A stretch of DNA of 64,000 nt from Apostichopus japonicus (taxonomy: Eukaryota; Echinodermata; Holothuroidea; Aspidochirotida; Stichopodidae), in the NCBI RefSeq assembly GCF_037975245.1, contig NC_092566.1, positions 1,986,001-2,050,000 of the forward strand, in the 5' to 3' direction. A program made the translations under genes and the position numbers. Positions within the stretch are counted from its first letter, which is position 1. The number at the start of each line of letters is the position of its first letter. The notes beneath the pieces were generated by a model, which did no database searches, was not told where the DNA came from, and was given only the letters and a program-made list of their open reading frames with translations. Positions 36,993-51,900 of this stretch are shown here, piece by piece.

Positions 36993-39900
36993 CTATTAAA
37001 CAAACAAGAGAAAATGACAATTATTATTCATCTGTTCAATGAAGTCGAAGTGAATGACTAAACCATTCAGAACATAGTTCAGGAGTAAATGAATCCAATG
37101 CGAAGAGTTCGGCACAACGGTATAACCCATTGATTAATCGTTTCTACTTTGAAGGATTCTCAGCAAGTACTTTCATATTTTCAGATCACCTTTTTTCCTA
37201 CTTATATTACTACAATCTACATATTTCTACAATCAGTTGTACAGCTACCATCGCTATGGTTTAAATGAGCTACATATTTCTTGTTTTTGTATGGGTTTGC
37301 TAAAATGTCTAGTATCGTTGTACTTGCATATGTAATAGATTGTTGTTGTCTTACGAACTTCTTTCAATAACAACATATCAAATGCAACCGAAGTTCTGTA
37401 GAGCATAAAGATGATGACAGTCAAGAAGGAAGAAATAAAATATATTACAACTTACGTGCGTCGAATGTTTCCTCGTTATCTGACGGCAGTATGAAAGGCC
37501 CTTGGAAAATCCTTGTTGCTTTCTGAATAGGATCCTGGACAGATCGACGATTACGGCTGACCTCGCAACCCTGACGACACTCGGAGGTAGCATCGCCGAC
37601 ATCGCAAACAACGACTTCACAGTGAATCCATACCTAACAAAAATAGGAATTTGGGAACAAGACCTTAGCACGACATCGACGGCAGCATTCTTACGATAAG
37701 AGAGGTTGAGATTTGTCTTCATCCATCGACTGCCCTCTTAGCTGAAAATTGTAACCTTTCTTTTCCTCAATATTTACTACTTTGAAGTATGCATGTCGAA
37801 GTACTACCTTAATGCACTATTTCTTGTTGCAAATAATAAATCATTGTATTCGTTTCTTCTTATATTTTTCTCTGTCTGAAGAAAAAACATATTGTTTATA
37901 TATTATAAATACTCATAAGTGAAAGCTTGGCACTTCAAAAGGAAAAAAGATGTTTATTCAAGAAATGCGCAACGTTGGTAGTCAACATTCGAGGGCTGTG
38001 ATTTGCTCACTCTCCTTCCTAAAAGGGTGTTTGAACGCAAATTAGTTAATGTGTTTATGTTGTGAACATTGAGACGGTGTAGTGATTATTTGATATTGAT
38101 TACATTGGCAAAAACCCTATCATGCCATGTTATGTGCGATCAATAAAGAACCTCTTCTTACCTGTGAATTATTATTTCCCAGATCCTGCCTGAAACGGAA
38201 ACTTGAGATTTCAAAGTCAGCTTGCGTCACCTTGTTTGGTGTCAGCACCCGAACGGGAGCATTGTTAACACCACACCTGAGAAACGAAATCAAAGAAAAC
38301 TATAATCATCTGCTATGATTTATCTTCGTGAGATAAGTTTCAATTCTCAAATGATCTTTCTATAAAGTAGTTTATATATTTAGCTCGATGCATGTCTTTC
38401 CTCATGATTGATGTCTCATAACCCATTTAGGAACAATGGCAGGGGCGGCGGAGACAAGCGGCAGGTGACCTCAACATAAAAAGTACCTTTTCATATTTAT
38501 AGTGGAAAATGCCCCTTGAAACATAAACCAACATATGATTTACAGGTGTCCAGTTTTTTAAAAGCATTCAAATACTGCCATTTATGGTACGTAAAAGCAC
38601 TAAAGAGCCGTTTGTGGCACAAAGTCACATGTTTAAATGACCCTCACTGTTTGTGCCCCTTGAGATTGAAACCCACTTTCGTCGTCCCCGGCAAGTATTG
38701 AATATAGAGATAACAGCCAAACAACTAAAATAACTTGGACTGCTGTGTGAAACGTAGCATTGCCTTAAGTTAACCGTAATATCAAAATTTACCCACACAC
38801 TTGTTCTGAGACACCCTCGGAAAATAAATCTGAGTGATTTTTCTTTAAAAACTTTAGTCGGAAAGAAACTGTTACAGGCATTGCTATCCACACGAACGTT
38901 CATAGGAAAAAATCTTTTATATGAAGAATCAAACTATGACTTAATATCGGATGGAAAGGCTAGACTTTATTATCCAACTTTGCACAAAAACTTACTCATT
39001 TTGTATAAATTCGTAAACGACCGTTCCACTGAATGCCGGTGTGGGTGTTGCCCTACAGCTTCGAAGATGAATTTCTAGGTTATCTGCACCTCGTTGGAGC
39101 TCTGCTCTGAAGTACAACTTCGAACCAAGCGTCACCAACACTGGGTACGAGTAATATCTCTGGGTGTAGCTGATGTCGTTATACATAGCAAAATCGAAAT
39201 CAAAGGACCCCTGTTCTGTTTTCACAATGACATCACTAATCGTTTTGAAATGAGACTGGAGTTGTTTACTCCTATCGTATTGACAAATGATTGGTATTTC
39301 GACTGCTAAGTATACCACGATGTCACTGTCGGTATTCATAATGGTGTTTCTGTATATACTCTGATTCTGGTTTTCCTGTAAACAGACAAATGCGAACGGA
39401 AAGTAAATACAACTTGCTTGTTAATAACTGATGGAAAAGACTTTAGTTTTGTTTTTGAAGTATCTATAGATTGGCATGCTACTTTAATCAAGGAGAATTA
39501 ACAGATCCATCCTTCCATTCATTATATATGGAACAATTTGGGACCTTTACTTAACTGATAGCTGCGAATGATGAAAACCTACCGAATAGTTAGTGTCACA
39601 TCCAGTGAGGGAGCTGTTAAGAGTTATATAGTCGCCATTGAATACCCCTTGGCAATTAACGTTGTATGGGTTGTTGCCAAGGTAGAGATCCCTCGCATGG
39701 GCAGAACTTCCCACCAGCTGCTTGGGGATATTAACTTGAAAGAAGGTTGGACCACAGTGTAGAATAATGTCATCTGGATCATAGCCTCCTGTGAATAAAA
39801 AAGAAGAAGGTGAATATATTTCAGTAATATATGAAATAAAAATGGATTGTTGAACAAAAAATGAGAAACGCAAGCCAATATACTAAGCAACCTTTGCAGG

Positions 39901-42900
39901 ATTTCAATTACACAGTACGATATGCTTATGACTCTGGATATCTTGATACAGTTTTTTTCTGGAATCTTTGAAAGATTATTGCTAGGATGTGTAAAGATTT
40001 TTGCTAAGCATTTCTGGTATAGGTAATATATAAGTGCAGGTTTCGGAAATGTGTAATCAACACACTAAGATATACTGAAAGTTTCATCGAGTGATTTGAA
40101 AATGAGAAGCCTTATATTCAGGTGGTCTGATCTACGAGCGAGTAATTGGAGAAGGTTGCAGGGCTAACCAATTAAACTTGAAGGAGGCCAAACCTATTAC
40201 TGTACTGAAATGACTTTATTTACTTAACATTAACAGATATCTTAATGCACTTTAAGAAGTCAAAGTTATTTTACCTCTGTCTTTTTAATAGGCGTGTGTG
40301 TTGTGTACTATAAGTACCATAAGTTCTTACCTGGAGATGGTGTTGCATCAGTATTCCAATCTAATTAGAAGAAAAGAGGAAGTGTAGTTTAAGATATTAA
40401 AAGCAAACAATTTCACAAGTACGTCTTTGTAGGATGGTATACTAAATTGTATCTTGCGAGTGACATAAAGACTAGATTGCAGAGGGCAGGAGATTATGTT
40501 CTGTCTAAACTTGCGATCATTAGCAAGCACCTAGTATATTCGGATTGGGTTCTTGATTAAGTTTCTACGAGATCCAGAAGAAATCATTGGCTGAAAAAAA
40601 AGGTGAGACTGAATCAACAGCAAACCCTAATCAGAACAGGAATTTACCCCTGACTAGATTGAGCAGTCTGTAAGACAAGCCGGCAGGGTGGCCTATAAGT
40701 TCCTCATACCGAATTAGTGTTTTACTAAGGGTCACATGTTTTGTGATCGTATTGAAATCTTTCGACTTAAGATAACTCCGTATATAATGTTAAATGTGTT
40801 GACAGAGAAACCAATGCAATTATTCTGCCATGCAAAAAGTTTTAATACTTAGATTCAGCAGTGTCAAACCCACTTCCTATAAGAGATAGTAAATATTGTA
40901 AAAAGAAAGAAAAACATGTGAAGCACAAGCACATGCATGTGGCTTGATGATGTTATACTTATACATAACCAAGTCTTCAGCCTTGGGAAGGAAGGAACAT
41001 TAAATATGTGATATTTCCCAAATGGAATAATATTTCCCTTAGCTGTATCAAGACATTATTCATGACAACTGTCTCCATCGCATATGTCAATAATAATAAC
41101 TCGATTTGTGTCTCCTTTAATTTTATTCCATGGAATAATGAAGTCAATTTACAAATTTATCTTCTTTTACTTCATTATTTGAAGCTATTTGATTAGCCTA
41201 ATCATTATCGTTATTATAAGACTGAAGTATTAAATGAGATCCGTTCGAACGTTTTATCAAACTCAACTCGAACAAATCTAGCAATGAGAGCTTACCCGAG
41301 TCTGTTGAGCCGGTATTCCAATCTATAAAGAAGAAGAAAATGGGTTTTTAGTTAAGTCATGCAATATTTAAATTTCCATCATTTTCGCATATGGGGAACT
41401 AAATATATTTTGTTAAAGGTGAAAGTAGGAGAACAGCTTTGGGAGAGGAGATTATTCTTTCTATAAATAGTAAAATTTGAAAAGAATCTAAACCGATCAC
41501 TGCTTTAAAGTGGAACCGTTTCATGAAAATATGAACCATATTTCGATAACGAGGTTAGTCTGCTGTTTATACACTTAGTGAATCATCTTTAGTAACTGTT
41601 TCGGGTATAAATTTGAGATATGGTGGTAGTCTGTTGAGGAGCTCTTTGAAGCAATTATTGCATATGCATGAATGACGTCACGAATAGGTACCTGTCATAA
41701 CTCATATATGTTCACAACAGTTTTATGTTAGCTTACAGCAGCTCTTTACTAAAAAAAAAACGATCTAATGTGAGAAACGATACTGTTTATTTCAACAACC
41801 AAGAAAACGTGAGAATACAAATTGCAATTCCTGCATAGTACGATAATTTAGTTTATCTACGTAACCATTCACTTTATAGTACCAAATTTGGAAGCCTTTT
41901 TATACCATGCATGAACCATATCTGAACAAACCTTGACACCAGACGCCAACGTCTTCGTAATGAGAGCAGTCATGAACTCCAAATCCGTTGTGGTTGCAGT
42001 CAGAGAGAGACGCCTCATATCCATTGCATCCAACTTGGTCCATCCAAATGGGGCCCGATCCCTGTCCAAAATGCGCGCTAGTGTAATACGTGTAAACTGA
42101 TGAAAAGCCCAACTGACGACAAGCTACCTGAGCATCACTGTAACCCCATCCATCATCACATATCGTACCCCATTGTCCAGCATACAACACCTCCAAACGA
42201 CCGTAGTCAGAAGTTCCATTCCTCAGGCGGATACCGTCTATGTCACCCCCTGAGGATACAACCGAGGCAAGATTGACCATATTGCCTTAATTTTTATAGA
42301 AACGTTTATCTGAATATAGAACAATATTTAGGCATCTTTGTTTATGCTCGAACGTAACCATACGCAATAGGGTACCTGTATTCGCTTTCTGTTCTCTGAG
42401 TCCACCTTAATGTCCCATGCAGGAAATTTCAAAGGTTTACAAATAAAACAACAATAAAGAAGATGATATTTAATAGGCATGAAACGTTCTACACTGGGTT
42501 CACCTTTGCTTGTTTTAGCTGGCAACTTATTGTACCCCACCTAATGACAGCTTAACGGTTAAACTGTGGGGTCTTCCAGTTTGCATTAAATATTTACTCA
42601 CTGGCTCAGAATAAGAAATATGTACAACCCAAATGACAAAACCGCTTCTACCAGAATGCTATTGAGTCAGTATTTGTACTCTCATTCTATCTAAGTCATC
42701 CTTATTGTACTCGTACTTATGATCACTATTTTGGATTTGTAATCTTTTAATGATATACTTGAGATATTTTCAATAGTTGTGTTGGAACTATAGTATAAAC
42801 TACACATACTAGTAATCGTTCTTAGAGCCTTGCAATTGTGTACACATTATTTTACTCCTACTCGTACTACAATAATGGTTTCTCAGTACTGACACTTGCG

Positions 42901-45900
42901 AAGCCAAAAACATATGCAACCAAATATGAGTATAATACATTACATGTTGTATTTGCACTAAAGATTAGTATGACAAACAATTAAGATATGGTTATATGTG
43001 CCCTAAGTATTTATCTTTAGAAATAACTTAGGCTATTAACATATTTCAGTTTGTTATCGTACACCTGGCGTGCTACACTAGTGTGAAATGAGATAGATGC
43101 TTCAAACTCCATGAAAGTTTAACTCACATCTTGTTACGGAAGTAGTTGTATCAGGAGTTGATGTTACTAAGTATATATATATGGAGGGAGGAAGAAAGAT
43201 AGAAAGGTTAAATCGGTATATTGGAATGAGTAAGGGCAGGGGGGCTTTAACTAATAACCCGTGGCAAAGGTTGAGTTCAAGTGGTAGAAGCAGAAATTAA
43301 TATTAAGAAGAAACAAAATTCCTTCTTATTATCAGAAATAAGCACCTAAATATGTAGTGACAAACCTGAAGTAAATGCTGGTGATTCATTATTAGATATT
43401 ACACTAATGTAACGTTCTTTGAACATTACATGGGAAACTACTTCTGAACGAAAACATCACACATAGCAGGCATGGACCCAAGGTTTATACCAACCCCCGC
43501 TTCAACTTCACGTTGCGAATTAAAAGTTGTTATGAACATCATATTGTTACGAGACCTTCCTACATACTTAATTTATAGTCTTAGTATACTTCAGAATGCA
43601 ACATTTGATGTGTAAACATTTCACTGTTTCCGAGGCCAAGACTCCCAGAGCCCCCTTCTCCATAAACGTCAGTCCGCTAAAATAAACTGAGTGCCAAAGG
43701 AAGATACTTAATATACTTATACTATGTCACTCATGCAAAACTACAACAGCGCTTCCGCCGATCATTTCACTGGTGATGCCCCCATTTACTATTTAAATGT
43801 GTTATACTCACCAAATGAACAACTACCAGTCTCTATATCAATATCGTCTAGTGCAATATCGCCAGTGTTACTACTTCCGCGAACTCCTTCAAAAACAACC
43901 TGAAAAGACAGATCAGTAATTTATCTTAGCCTGCGGCTGAATCGGGGTGAACACGATTGGATACATATAATCCTGAATCTTATGACGACGACGGTTTACG
44001 TAAGACTAAGACTTCATAAAAGTGATAGTCCGAAGCAAATGACATGTGTTTTTGACATTCGTAGCGTTACGTTTAGAATTAATCATTGATTAACTTGTCA
44101 AGTATTTATTGTTTCTAATCAACTTGAAACAGTGCCCTCTCGCTTTACATCATCTTTGGACATCCCTCCAAGCTCTTCCACTACAAACAAAGAAATAGCG
44201 GTTCACAATTACCTGTGTTGTTGGATAGACATATACCTGCACCTGTCCTAACCTCCACTGGTTACCTTGCGAACCGTACATCGACCAAATAGGACTGCCA
44301 AGAGATGAGGTATTGGCATAAACATGCAAAGAGCCGATTGTTGATCCGTTCATGTGGTAGTAGAAGTTAACACAATGAGTGCCGTATGTTTGTAATGATC
44401 GACTGTGGAGGCGTGCTTTGTATCCATTATAACCATAAGAGGTTTCTAAATAAACATAATAACCCCAAGCTGTAGAGAACGGAAAATCATAAAACTCAAT
44501 TTATTACTGAAGTTGGCTGGATGTCTTTCATATAGACATAAATTTGAAACGCGCTTCAGGTAACGACCGGAAAGGACTGGTAAATACGATTTTTGGGGCT
44601 CTTTATTTATATCAAGACGTCTGAAATTTACGAAGGATCAACACACACTGAACATGAACTGCATCCATCTAACTTATATGGTTTCATAACTTATATGTTA
44701 AACAATGTGTATACCCTTGGGATTCTTAATAAGCAAAACTCTAGGGAAATTATGATTCTTTAGTCAGCAGCAAATATTCTACATCACCGTGTGCAAAGCA
44801 TATCTTGAGAGCATGTTTTATTATTGAGGTATATCACAGAACTTTTTGAATGTATCTGGCATGATCGAGATACAAAAATGTCTTTGTTCTTCATGTTCAA
44901 ATCATTTGGATGCAAAGGTAGGTATTACCAAGGAAATTGTAGGAGGGTGTAAACATTTGTAAAGTAATAACAAAATGAAAACAATAATAACAAAATTATT
45001 GATTTTTTTAAGGATAAGTGTTCTTGTAAATATCACGTGATCCATTACAAAGTGTATTGCTAGAAGAAATACGATATTCTGTACTTACACGTTCCGCTAG
45101 TATGGTCATAGTAAGGTCCTGTTGAATATGATGGGGTGGATCCAGTTCTCCTCGTCCAGTCAAGTTGATCATTATATGACTGGCTGTAACTACAGAGCCC
45201 CGTCTCAAAGTCGCAATCTAAATCTCCAGTCACTACAAAATGGAAAAATTATATGATAGCTATTATTACAGAAATCTTAAGGTTCTTTCTGATGTTAGGG
45301 AAATTGTTTAAGTGATGTAGTCATGGGACAGTTCTTTTAACTGTACGTCCTCATTTGTTTCCTGAACTATCGACATCTTGTATACATTTATATGCATAGA
45401 CGAAGGATGTGTGTTAAGTTGTTGAGGTGTTTGATTGTGTCACATTATGAGTGTGGATGTGTTCTTGTTTTGTATTCTGCCTGAGGACTTAGATATGATC
45501 TTAAAGTGTGTCGTCATTTTTTGACTTGTTTTGGACTATCAAAACCTGCTTTAACGTTACAATCATTTTCATAACTACTTTCATGTACTGTAAATACATA
45601 ATGCAGCTTCTTTTTGGTGTTCAGAAACTTCTTTTAAATGTATAAGTAATTCTATAGCCTTGTATTTGCACTCGTTATTGTACTCCTACCAGGGTAAATC
45701 TGCTTGAACTTATACTCGTCATTTTGGATTTGTACACCTTTACTGGTACATTTGGGATATTTTCAATAGTTGTATTGGAACTATAGTCTAAACTACACGT
45801 ACTAGTAGTCGTTCTTAGAGCCTTGCATTCATGTACACATTATCGTACTCCTACTCGTACTACAATTATGGTTTCTCAGTACTGACACCTGAGAAGCCAC

Positions 45901-48900
45901 AAAACATATGCAACAAAATATGAGTATAATACATTACATGCTGTATTTGCACTAAAGGTAATTATCACAAACAATTTAGATATGGTTCTATGTGCCCTAA
46001 GTATTTATCTTGAGAAATAACTTAGGCTATTAACATATCTCAGTTTGTTATCGTACACCTGGCGTGTTACACTAGTGTGAAATGAGATATATGCTTCTAA
46101 CACGATGAAAGTTTAACTCACATGTTGTTACGAAAGTGGTTGTCTCGGGAGTTGATGTTACTAAGTATATAAAAAGAAAGATAGAAAGGTTTAATCGGAT
46201 TATTTGGGAGGATTAAGGGGGAAAGGGGGCATTTAGCTAATAACCCATGGCAAAGGTCGAGTTCAAGTGGTAGAAGCAGTAGTTAATATTTAATGAAAAA
46301 CTTCCTTTTTATTATCAGAAATAAGCACCAAATATGCAGTGGCAAAGCAGAAGTAATGCTAGTGATTCATTGTTGAAAATTATACTAATATTACGTTTTT
46401 TTGTACATTAAATGGGAACCTACTTCTGACAGAAAACAGAGCATGCGTGGAACCAAAGTTTACACTTAGTCTATCTCCCCCTTCAACTTCACATAGCAAA
46501 TCATAAGTAGTTATGAGCATCATTTTGTTACGAGACTTAATTACAGTCCTAATTTATAGACTAAGAATAGCTCAGAATGCAACATTTGATGTCTAAACAT
46601 TTCACTGTTTGCTAGGGCAGGACTCCAAGAACTCCCTACCCCATAAACGGCAGTCCGCTTCAATAAACTGAGTACCAAAGAAAGATGCTTAATATACTTG
46701 TAATATGCCACTCATGCAAAACTAGAACAGCGCTTTCGCCGATCATTACATTGATGATGTCCCCACTTACTATTTAAGTGTGTTATACTCACCAAATGAA
46801 CAACTACCATTTGCAATATCAATATCGTCAAGTGCAATATCGCCAGTGTAACTACTTCCGCGAACTCCTTCAAATACAATCTAAAAAGACAGATCAGTAA
46901 TATATCTTAGCCTGCGGCTGAGTCGAGGTGGACACGATTACCCGATACTCATAGCTGGTAAAGTAGCTACTGTCCTGTAACACATGTTACCGTGTTACGA
47001 ACTCAAAGTAGTAATTTACTGATGTACGGTTGTGGGACATGAACAGTAGTTGCTGTGTACCAACCTTGTAGTGCGAGTTCATTAATACTCGATTCTAAAA
47101 TGAAGTCGTATCTATTCTCTTAATGCTATAAGTAAGCCTATGGATATACCCGAACATGGCCTTTCTTCATTCTCGGTATGACGAATTGTCGTTATTTAAC
47201 GAGAGATGTGAACTGGGATCAAGCGGTACCGTACCTCCTTTACTTCATATCGTAGGCAGTCTCATCTTCATAAACTCCTTGTCCAATCGCGCAGTTCTTT
47301 GTCTTACACGGGACAAGTTAACAGCTTCGCAGTTGTTACAATACCACCTGTAACACATGTTATCGTGTTACGAACACAAAGTAGTAAATACTGATCACTG
47401 TTGTGAAACATGAACAGTAGTTGTGGTACCAGCTATGAGTATCGGTTGAGACGATTGGACACCAAGATACGTATAATTCTAAATCTCATACTATGTTTGT
47501 CGATGACAGAAATATTTTCTGTTCAGCTTACAACTATGAACCTTTGAAACAAACCGTTCCTAATGATTTATGTACTTTCACAGATTGGTTTGCAGCTAAT
47601 AAGTTTCCCCTTAATATTGATAAAAACAAATGATATCGTCTTTAATTCAAATAGAAGTATGACCAACATTAACATATGTATCAATGGTAAACCACTGCAA
47701 AGTGTTATTTCGAAAATTTCTCAGGTGTTTTCATAGACTCCAAGCTCACTTGGCGTGAGCACATTAATCATATTTCCTCTCTCGTTGCAAAAGGCGTAGG
47801 CATCTTGTCAAAACTTAAACACATCCTTCCAAGGAACGTTCTAGGGTCTCTTTATCCAACACTAGTAATACCATATTTGACTTATTCTTGTATCATTTGG
47901 TCTGGCACAAGTAATCATTTGTCAAACAAGCTCACTATTTTACAAATGAAAGACATCAGACATTTTACTCTCTCTCACCCGAGGGATCACACAAACGTGT
48001 TATTTAAGTCTATGAATAAACTGAAGCTCACTGATCTGTTCATTCTAAATGTTCTCAGTTTAGTTTATCGTTCATTACACGATATGCTACCAAACACTCT
48101 GAATATATTCTTTACACAGAGCTCAAAGATCCAAGCTCACAACACTAGGCAAGCTGATTACCTGCACCCAAGGCTATGTCACAACAATATCTCTAAAAAT
48201 AGCTTACATCATCGGGCCATTACACTTTGGAATCCCCTACGTTTTACTTTAAAGGCAATGACTTCTTAGTTGCTTTAGAAGAAGTTTCCATAAGCACTTC
48301 ATCAACATGTACCCTAATTGGGAATTGTTTTTGTCTACTACTCAATTATTGCTTGTACTTTTTCTAACTGGGGGAGGAGGGAGAGGGAGAGGGAGAGGGA
48401 GAGGGAGAGGGAGAGGGAAGGCGCGGAAGAGTAACTCTGTTGGCTTTTTTTTGCTCTCTTTTCTATTTGTATAGTTCTGTATTTTTTTCAGGGAGACTCA
48501 CTACTCGACAAGCCCTATAGGCTTTCTTAGTACACTTCCTTTCACACGTTTTGTTTCTTATCTCCTTAAATGTTATATGTCAAACTTTCATTGTTTATAA
48601 TCAACTTGAAACAGTGCCCTTTCGCATTATGTCACCTTTGTACATCCCTCCAAGCTCTTCCACTACAAACAAAGATATAGCGATTCACATTTACCTGTGT
48701 TGTTGAGTAGACATATACCTGCACCTGTCCTAACCTCCACTGGTTACCTTGCGAACCGTACATGGACCAAATAGGACTGCCAAGAGACGAGGTATGGGCA
48801 TAAACATGCAAAGAGCCGATTGTTGATCCGTACATGTGGTAGTAGAAGTTAACACAATGAGTGCCGTATGTTTGTAATGATCGACTGTGGAGGCGTGCTT

Positions 48901-51900
48901 TGTTTCCATTATAAGCAGAAGATGTTTCTAAATAAACATAATAACCCCAAGCTGTAGAGAACGGAAAATCATTAAAAAAAAATTGTTACTGAAATTGGCT
49001 AGTGGTAGACATAAATTTGAAACGCGCTTTAGGTAACGGCTGGATAGGACTGGTAAATACAATTTTTGGGCTCTTTATAGTTATATCAAAACTTCCGAAA
49101 TTTAACGAAGGAGGATCGATACACACTGGAACTTTAACAAGATCTATCTGAATTATATGGTCTAATAACGTATATGTTAAACAATGTGTATACCCTTGGG
49201 ATTCTTACTAAACTTCTTGTAAATATCACATGATCCATTGCAAAGTTGATGGCTTCAATAAAAACGCTATTCTTTACTTACACGTTCCGCTTGTATGGTC
49301 AGAATAAGGTCCTGTTGAAGTTGATGGGGTGGATCCAGTTCTCCTCGTCCAGTCAAATTGATCATCATATGACTGGCTGTAACTACAGAAGCCCGTCTCA
49401 AAGTCGCAATCTAAATCCCCAGTCACTACAAACGGGAACAATTATAATAGATATTGTTAGAGAAATCTTCAGGAAATCTTTCTGATGTTAGAGAAATTGT
49501 TTACGTGATGTAGTAATGGGACAGTTCTTTTTACTGTACGTCCTCACATATTTCCTGAACTATCCACATCTTGTAAATAGTTATATGCATAAATGAAGGA
49601 TGTACAGAGGTGTAAAGGTGGTTTAAATATGTCACATTATGTTTGTGGATGTATACATGTTCTGTTTTCTGCTTGAGGACTTGAACAAAAGAATTCCAGG
49701 TCCTCGGATGTCATTTAAATGAATCACCACGTCCTTGTTAAGGTTAGGTTGCATGGATTTGAATAATGGAAAAAACAATGGGGTCCTCAGTCTGAATGTA
49801 CAAAACACATTTGTGCGTGTGTGGGTGTGTACAGTGTTTTCCTCGTTATGTGGGCATTCTAAGAAAGTTTATCCATCATGTGAGTTACTCATTTACGTGA
49901 TTTGTACAAAAATCAGAAATATTTAGGAAGTCCGATTATCAGACCCTGCTTTTAACGATACAATTATTTTCATAAATACTTTATATACTTTAAATACATA
50001 ATTTGTCTTCTTTTTCAAATCAATCCTTTTAAGTATATATAAGTATGTATTATTCTATAGTTGAATAACAGTAAAGTAAGATCTTGGTGCTTAAATCATA
50101 TAACAATACTTGCCTGGTGTATCAGTTGTTGGCCACCAAGCTGATAAAATAAAAGAAAAGAAAGTTTTTCTTTTCCATATACTAAAATTTGCCATTTAAA
50201 TATAAGATCTAGTCATTTGTATCACGGTTACCTTATAGGGCTTTTCATGAAACTACTACAATTTGACAGTGAGCATTATCAGATAGGAATGTAAGACCAT
50301 TATTTATATTTTTTAACACTTTTTGAAAATGGTTTGTTTATTAAAGCATAAGGAAGAATAACAGTAGCCTCTGCGAATCATTCCAGTTATAACCTCACTA
50401 TTCTCTAAAGCATATATGCCCTATTTGATAACACGTGGAGTCTATCCTCTACCGTCCTTACAAAAGATTAACAATATCTTTGCCTTATCTCTATCAATTG
50501 GAACACCCATTTGTACACCTTTTTCTCTATTAGGTACTTTCAAGTCACACTTCAAAGCAACCTGAAGAACTGACAGCCTAAGCAGTACTGTGAATTCAAT
50601 TCTTCTATCCAATAAATGTTAGAAATTGTTCATACTGTGAAGACTTGTGCTTTCAAGCATGAAATGGGTCGCAAGTACAGATGGGTATTAGCACAGGAAA
50701 ACTGTCTCAACTGGCTGCCATCAAAGGCATTCGAAGGCCATGCAACAATTTTGGATCCCTTGACAAGCGATAATTGTTTTGTTCTTTTTCTTGTGAGGGT
50801 GTACAACTTTTAAGGATATGACAGACAGACCTCCCAGTGAGCCAACATGTTCTTATTCTTCATGTTTAACATACTTTGACAACGAACTGATGCGTCTTCT
50901 TTGTGGCCACAGTCATGGACACCAAATCCATTATGACTACACTGAGAAAGGGACGTCTCGTGTCCATAGCATCCCACATTGTCCATCCATATTTGTCCAG
51001 TTCCTTGCCCGTAGTATGCATTTGAATAGGCCGCAATCGCTGAATGAAAGCCTAGCTGACGACAAGCGACATTAGCGTCCGAGATGCTCCAGGTATCGTC
51101 ACAAATTGTACCCCATTCTCCGTTGTAGAGGATTTCTACCCGGCCATAATACCAAGAGCCACCTTGTAGCCGGATACTATTAATTCCTTCTGCAAAAGTT
51201 ATATAAAACATAATCATGAAAAGTCAAAATTACTAAAAATTTAAATGTCAGTAAAATATTTCATTTTTCATGTTATGTGAGGGAAACATCCATCAAGTAA
51301 CTGGTTGTTGCAGTATATACATGATTAATGTAAAATGAATCAGTCTAACATGGTGTGGGAAAACTATGCCAAGATAGGACTTTGGTCATACTAATGGTTC
51401 CAGTACCTTTTATGAAAATGCGTCAAAACTAGTTGATTTTAAGTCAATTAACACCAACTTACATTAATTAGGTTTGAACCGTTTCGTCATATCTTATTTA
51501 CTTACGACTGGAAGTTGTCAGATCTGATGACGTCACACCACTTGAACAGCTGCCAAACTCGACACCAATATCGTCCAGTGCAATGTCCCCACTGTAACTA
51601 GTTCCGCGAACACCTTCAAATACAATCTGTAATTGCAATACACATTCGTTCATCTTCATACAAATCTAAGTATATCATTTCAAATGTAGCCACATTCAGA
51701 AAAGGATTTAATATTGATGGCTAAAGATTTCTTGATATTTTAAAAGTAAAGACAAATATACGAGCAAGTAAAATATAACGCTTTAATGTCAAATAATTTC
51801 CTGATTTATAAGGGCTCGAGTTAGCTGAATTGTAAGTAAAATAATGTTACCATAACTCAGAATCCTTACATAGTGAATACAGCATGAAGTAGTCGCCAAC

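Larger units (their letters stand above)
42660..49500. repeat. Duplicated block, about 3 kb: linker plus MAM
   Basis: Copy 1 (about 42660-45300) and copy 2 (about 45650-49500) align over the linker micro-exon, all three MAM exons and most of the introns. Copy 2 is longer because an inverted-repeat element and a retrotransposon fragment interrupted its first MAM intron after the duplication. Confidence 0.88.

Noticed and set aside
38516-38701. Small plus-strand frame upstream of the ZP exons
   Set aside because: It falls in a gene D intron on the opposite strand, with no domain or splice support.
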